Shown piece by piece: positions 58,926 through 64,000 of a DNA stretch of 64,000 bases. Under the pieces are notes generated by a model. That model was not told the DNA's origin and made no database searches. It saw only the letters and a program-made list of their open reading frames with translations. Made by a program: the position numbers and the translations under genes. Origin of the DNA: Apiotrichum sp. Y4204 (lineage: Eukaryota > Basidiomycota > Tremellomycetes > Trichosporonales > Trichosporonaceae); NCBI GenBank assembly GCA_025531455.1, contig JAMYHL010000015.1:62001-126000 (forward strand), in the 5' to 3' direction. Every line of letters starts with the position of its first letter. Within the stretch, counting starts at the first letter, position 1.

Positions 58926-60558
58926 ACCTGTGAGTGGGTGTGGAAATCGGGGGCGATCCATACACACAAGTACCTCAAGCGGCCACACACTTGACTCGTA
59001 TATTACGAGCAACGCAATGCAATGCCTATCAAAGCGATAGAGGTTGTGTGCAGAGATGCACCGCTGGAATTCAGAAAGAGCCTGGGGAGGAGCGTATGAG
59101 CGTATGAGAGACTGCTTTGAGCGTACAGCACGAGCAACGGTATCAGGCTTAGGCTGGGTTGTGAGCTGTGACGAAGCGACTCTGCCACGAGCCGCCACAC
59201 CCGTTCGTACGCGTTCGTCCACACGATCCACACCTTTGGTCCGCTCGATCTCGCAGAGAGTCTACCAGTCTACACATCCCGCACATCCCCATCCTCCTCC
59301 CCCGCATCTCCCATCTCCGTCCATCACTCCCATAGCAGCTGCAGCGTTGAGCTTTGTTCCCTCTGTACTCCCTAGGCAGTGGCAACACCCCCCATCATAG
59401 CTCGTAGCCATCCCGCACAGCTGTCCTCGTTGCTTCCCGAGATCACCGGGCGTCGAGATCATAGCCACTCCCACCTCGTCTTTGCCACTTGCCACCACCA
59501 AGCATTAATCATCTCCTCACGTAGAGCTTGGGAACTAGTAGAGCAGTGACCAAAGACCGTAGTACCCGTTTCACCTCGCCTCGGCACCTGCGTTACCCCT
59601 TTCCGGGGGCTGTCAGCGTGTTCTGGAACCACTCCATCCCACCATCTCGCACCACATCTCCCACCGTTGGAGCCGTAGCGCTAGCAGTCCCAGTCACGTT
59701 CGTAGCCACCGGGTCCGACCCATCCCACCCCGCTTCCTGACTCGTGCTCGCTACATATCATCATCTTTCCATAGCCACAGCGTCCGCGTGCTCCGAGCGC
59801 CAGCCTCCCACACACACACCTGTTCTCCCCACCCCCACCGACCCAAGACCGCAAGAGCGCGACGTCGCCCCCAGGACCCCGCCCCCGCGACTGTTGCGCC
59901 ATCCACACTCGTCCACCGCAGAGCTCCCTGCTCCCTGTGTCCCCTTTCTGCTGAGCAACCAACCACGGCCAGTGCGCAGATTAGTGACGCCGGCCGCCAC
60001 CCCTCTCTAGCCCTGGGCTGGACATCACAAAGTCGAAGCACGCAGCACTCCGCACTCCGGGTCCCTGGCCCTATTGATTTCGTCTTGCGGCCCACATATC
60101 CACATCCGTATCCCACATTCCACATCAATCTCTTCCACTACTGATCCCACCACATCGCTCCACAAAGGCCGCAAGGTCCTCCACATCACCTCGAACAGGG
60201 TCGCCATCATCCCATCCGTCTCCATCACCGCCCACATAGCCATCCCCATCCCATCCTTTACCCCACCACCGAGTGGCACGCGCGAAAACCCCCAGCCGTA
60301 TCGCTGTCGTCGACTGCCCCGCGGCTCTCTGAAAACGGACAAGGCGCCACGCCCACGGGCACCACGGCTACCAGTTGGTGGCACTTGTAAGAGCCACATC
60401 CGCTTGCCGACTTTGCATCCCCCGCCGCCGCCTCCGCCGCGCGCCGCTCTGCAATTACACCACACTGCACCACCACACCACCTGCCACCACACCACCACC
60501 ATCCATTCCCACCACCCATCACCCCACTCCACACCACCACCCACTCCCCGCGCACGCC

Positions 60559-62908
60559 ATGCAGGACGACCCCATGGATGGCACCATGCCCGTGACGCCT
60601 GGGAGTAGTGCAGTGGACTCGCCCGCCGCTCCTGCCGCGCCCGCCGTGCCCGATGTGCCCGCCACCGCGCCCGCGGCATCAGCACCGGCCGCTGCTCCCG
60701 TTTCCGCCGCATCGGCGGGCACAAGCACGCCGGGGCCGAGTCTCATACTCCGCATCCCCGCGATGGCGCCGACTAGCCGGGACCGCGAGCGCGAGCGCGA
60801 GACGTCGACAGTAGACTCGCCCGCCTCGTCGGCAGGGAAGCGCAAGCGTCGTTCAGAGTAAGTCGCCACTGCCACACACGGATCAGGGGGGTCGCCAGAC
60901 ACACACACCACAGCGGTTCACACAACACGCTCGTGCTTGCAATGCGGGATGTGTTGCGGAGAGGGTGCATGCGCGCATGCATGTGCGGGTGCGAGTGCAT
61001 CACGCCCGTGTGGCACGCATGTTTGGTTTCCTGGCGTACATAAAGACACAAACACTGGCTTCATCATACCCAACTGCCACCACCCAACATCCACCTTCTC
61101 CTGCCACTTATCCATCTCCTCTAGTACTAACACTCGTAGACCGCCTGCACCAGTAATGTCGACACGTCCGCGCCGCTCGGGGCGCGCATCGACTCCGGCC
61201 CAGACGAACGGGACGGGCGTGAGCACACCGCGTGGCACTCCTGCGCGTGGCTCCGCCTCGCGCGACGGGTCGAGCGCGCCGAGCTCGCGCAACACCCCAG
61301 TGGTGGACGGCATGCACCCGACGGGCACGGCACTGAGCATCTTCTCGGCGCCGACGACAAACGACGTCAAGGCCGAGGTTCAGACGATTGTCGGCTCGTC
61401 GCGGGGGCGGACGCTGCGCGAGCGCGAGGTGCGCGAAGAGGCCAACAAGACGGCGCGCCCGACCCGCGGGGGGGAGACGCACGTCCGCGCTGGCGTGTCG
61501 GCCAGCGGACGCGGGCGGCGTGTGGGCGGCTCGGCCCGTGTAAATGCCACGGGGGCGAGCAACGGTGCGACGCGCAAGGCGAAGGGCAAGGGCAAGGTGG
61601 ACCCGGACTTTGTCAACCAGGACTTTTGTTCCGTGTGCCGCGGTATCGGGCGATTCCTGTGCTGCGATGGCTGCCCGCGGTCATTCCACTTTATGTGTCT
61701 CGAGCCGCCGCTGCGTATTGATGAGCTGCCAGAGGAGGAGACGTGGTTCTGCAACAAGTGCAAGGCCGAGCGGGTGAGTTTGTAGAGTTTGTGGCATCAG
61801 GCGCCGGCTAATCACCACAGGGGCTGAATAAGAAGGAGGTTGCTTCGCCCGCGCGTAACAGACAGAGCGAAGGGCCCGTCACGCAGGTGTTCCGTCAGCT
61901 CACGGCCAAGATGGAGAGCGACAACCCGGTGCAGTTCCGCCTACCACAGGAGATTCGCCAGTTCTTCGTCGGCGTAGGCACTGGGCAGCGCGGCGAGTAT
62001 GTGGACGAGAAGGGCGCGCGGATGAAGTATGAGTGAGTGGTATCGTTTTTGGCTTTGATTCTGCTTCCTCTTGGCCCCATGCTCACATCATCAGCCGCAA
62101 GGGCTTTGTCGAGGAACGCGACCCCACACGCCTGCGCGACCCAAAGTCCGGCCTCGTGTGGTGCTACAAGTGCGGCGGCACGTCGGTCCCGACGCGCAAG
62201 CTCACCAGCGACCCCGAGGCGACGTGGCGCCCGATCGTGTCGTGCGACTACTGCGCGCTTCACTGGCACCTCGACTGCCTCTCTCCTCCGCTTGCAAGCA
62301 TGCCGAGCAGCACGCGCAAGTGGATGTGCCCGAACCACGCCGACATGGTCATGCCCGCGCGGCGGACGGTGCGCAACGGCCTCGAGACGGTCGATGTCGT
62401 CGACGCGGGCCAGCACAACAACGGCAACATTGTGGTCGTCCCCGAGGAACCCGCGCCGGTCGACGTGGTGTCCGAGGAGATGGTGATAAACAACCGCCGG
62501 TACCGCGTCCCCGAGAAGGTCATCCAGCTGGATTTCTGGAACAAGCTTCATCTACAGCGGCGGGAGGCGCCCGCACGCTCCGCCAAACGCGCGCGCCAGG
62601 CTCGTACGGCGCTCAAGACGGCGACGCGCGACGACCTCGATGCCGCCGACGTCATGCTCTCGCTTCTCCACGCGGGCAACCACCCCGAGCCAGAGGTGAC
62701 GGTGCACGACACGGACGAGCTGCGCCGCAAGGCGCTCACACAGCGTAAGGCTGTGAGTACTTCCCCGCCGACTGCGAACGGCACCAAGGCAGGAAACGGC
62801 CACGGAAACGGCCAGGTCGCCCCGGCGCGCCCGTCGTCCACTGCCTCGGACTCGGGCGTGCCGAAGAAGATCACGCTGCGTCTCTCGCGGCCGCCTCCCG
62901 CCCCGTAA
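60559..62908 (+). CDS. RCO1: Rpd3S histone deacetylase subunit Rco1, two PHD fingers
   Basis: Rco1 with Eaf3 targets the Rpd3S deacetylase to transcribed chromatin and represses cryptic initiation. Exons 60559-60857, 61140-61773, 61821-62032, 62095-62908; 1959 nt, 652 residues. The first PHD finger is at about 260-308 ([20 protein letters not shown], then [10 protein letters not shown] and WFCNKCK). A Sin3-interaction-like segment follows ([20 protein letters not shown]). The second PHD-like finger is at about 404-462 (WCYKCGGTS, then [18 protein letters not shown] and WMCPNHAD). The motif SRRYRVPE-like [16 protein letters not shown] is conserved in Rco1. The Ala/Pro-rich N-terminus is poorly conserved. 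Intron 1 is 282 nt, with a TACTAAC branch point. Confidence 0.9.
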
Positions 62909-63355
62909 AGTCTCTTACTTTCCATCCGGTTCCCGTCCGCCATTCTTCGTTCTCCCTCCCATCACTATATTCCTTCTTTCCCCTCCCCCACCCATCTGTC
63001 CCACGCACGGCTTCCGCGCCACCTCGGTTCCGATTCCCAGCATTACGCATCGATTCTTCCATGGCATCCTTCCCTCCATGGCATCCGTGCCTCTTTCTAT
63101 CATCATTCATTGGTCGGCTAGCCGTAGTACAGTAGACGTGATTGCATCGAGTTGGAGTATACGTTGGGTGCGAGGAAGGATGGCGGATGGCACAGTCCGG
63201 GGGCAGCACAGTCCTCTGCCCAGATCACTGACAGTTGGAAACACCCCGTCACAATGTACTGCTGCATTATCTATCGCCGTACAAGCCTGTATGACCTCCG
63301 CCCTCTCTAGAATCCCTGGGTATCCTTTTTTGTTTGCGCAGCTGCTTGCGAAACA
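62909..63355. other. Convergent 3' region RCO1 / carrier
   Basis: 447 bp, T+C rich just after the RCO1 stop; no gene seen. Confidence 0.5.
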
Positions 63356-64000
63356 CTACGCAAACTCGCCGTCTATGGGGTACGCATCCGTGCCCATTGC
63401 GCGCATGGCGAGCTCGAACGCAACGAATGTCGCGCCGTTGGCAAACGGCGAACGCACAAGGGTGGGGGTAAGACCGCCAGTGAACCCGCGCCACCCCTGT
63501 GCGCGCCACGTCTTTGCAAAGCAGTCGAGCATGCCCTTGTACTGCCTTTTCGCGGGGTCGAGCGAATCGACCTGCAGCTTGCTCTTGACCACGTCGAGCG
63601 GGTAGATGCTCCCCCAGAGCGCGTACCCCGCCGTACCGCCGTACGCGAGCGCCCAGTGCGGCGCAATGTCCTCGCGCCGGCAGTTGTACGTCTTCATGTG
63701 GTGTCGCAGCATGGCCTCGTACGCGAGAAAGTAGAATCTAAAAAGAGTTAGAACACCCCCGGGAAAGTATATTCTCTTCTCTTACCCGTAGCCGATACCA
63801 TCACGGAACATGGTAGGCACCTGACCCTTGAACACGCCGGCAACTCCGTTGCTCGCGACAATCTTGCGCACACAGTCCAGCGGGCCGTTGTACAGCTTGT
63901 GCGTCGCAGGCTGCGTCTGCAGGCGGATACGGATATGTTCGACGGGACCAGCGACAACCGTGTTCGCCAGTCCGCCAATCGCGCCGGAAGCGTACAGCTG
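63356..64000 (-). CDS. Mitochondrial solute carrier (SLC25, YMC1-like), 5' part outside window
   Basis: Six-helix inner-membrane exchanger. Visible exons are 64000-63786 (entering from the edge) and 63737-63356. Two carrier signatures are present: PVEHIRIRLQTQ (second repeat) and PLDVVKSKLQ (third repeat). The segments QVPTMFRDGIGYGFYFLAYE and GWRGFTGGLTPTLVRSPFAN are typical of the Ymc1/Crc1/Ort1 group. PVEHIRIRLQ and YNGPLDCVRKI favour the Ymc1 (glycine/glutamate-type) branch, but substrate is not proven. The first ~100 residues, including the first repeat, are beyond the window. Confidence 0.88.

Larger units (their letters stand above)
56272..60558. other. Gene-poor 4.3-kb stretch
   Basis: No recognisable protein family or tRNA. 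It contains a weak ORF at 56899-57093 (-), a possible first exon at 57836 (+), an 8-bp tandem repeat (58606-58658), a 14-G run (58912-58925) and C/A-rich DNA from about 59200 to 60550 that looks like a long RCO1 promoter or leader. Confidence 0.6.

Overview
The window looks like nuclear DNA of a basidiomycetous yeast, most likely a tremellomycete close to the Trichosporonales. The evidence is GC-rich coding sequence, closely packed genes, many 40-70 nt introns with GTRNGT donors and CTGAC/CTAAC branch points, a RING-PH-vWA pheromone-pathway scaffold, a fungal CSL factor and a DASH subunit. The order-level placement is inference. I joined exons by hand; for nearly every complete gene the summed exon length is a multiple of three.

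Layout. 1-5480 (-): most of a FAR1/STE5-type scaffold, cut by the window edge. 7395-7472 (+): an intron-containing tRNA-Met. 8096-19843: ATP2 (-), mitoribosomal mL59 (+), QCR7 (+), an ANY1/SLC66A2-like PQ-loop protein (-), COX23 (+), AP-2 sigma (-) and a DPP-IV-family aminopeptidase (+). 20165-25976: a 1011-residue CSL factor and an unrecognised acidic nuclear-type protein, separated by 1.6 kb of pyrimidine-rich leader. 26129-37792: LRP1/C1D (-), an FHS-type sugar transporter (+), a type II NADH dehydrogenase (-), a YMR1-type myotubularin (-) and DSC3 (+). 38827-41758: ARL1 (-) and a WKF-domain (C7orf50-like) protein (+). 41905-46365 (-): a protein that has only the C-terminal half of a SNF2/CHD motor plus zinc knuckles. 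46990-55114: cytosolic leucyl-tRNA synthetase (-), aldose 1-epimerase (+), DAD4 (-) and BOL2 (-). 55115-64000: uS9m (+), a gene-poor stretch of over 4 kb with short tandem repeats, RCO1 (+) and a partial mitochondrial carrier (-).

This is a core-genome housekeeping region with no integrated element, CRISPR array or secondary-metabolite cluster that I can see. Mitochondrial functions are frequent (ATP2, mL59, QCR7, COX23, type II NADH dehydrogenase, uS9m, carrier). Trafficking is represented by AP-2 sigma, ARL1, the PQ-loop protein, YMR1 and DSC3, and chromatin/nuclear functions by CSL, RCO1, the SNF2 half-protein and LRP1. Many neighbours are divergent pairs sharing 300-1300 bp, or convergent pairs with 90-330 bp between stops.

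The most unusual feature is the SNF2 gene. It starts at an ATG in excellent context behind a CT-rich leader, yet it lacks the whole ATP-binding lobe and any chromodomain, and the leucyl-tRNA synthetase gene occupies the space where these should be.
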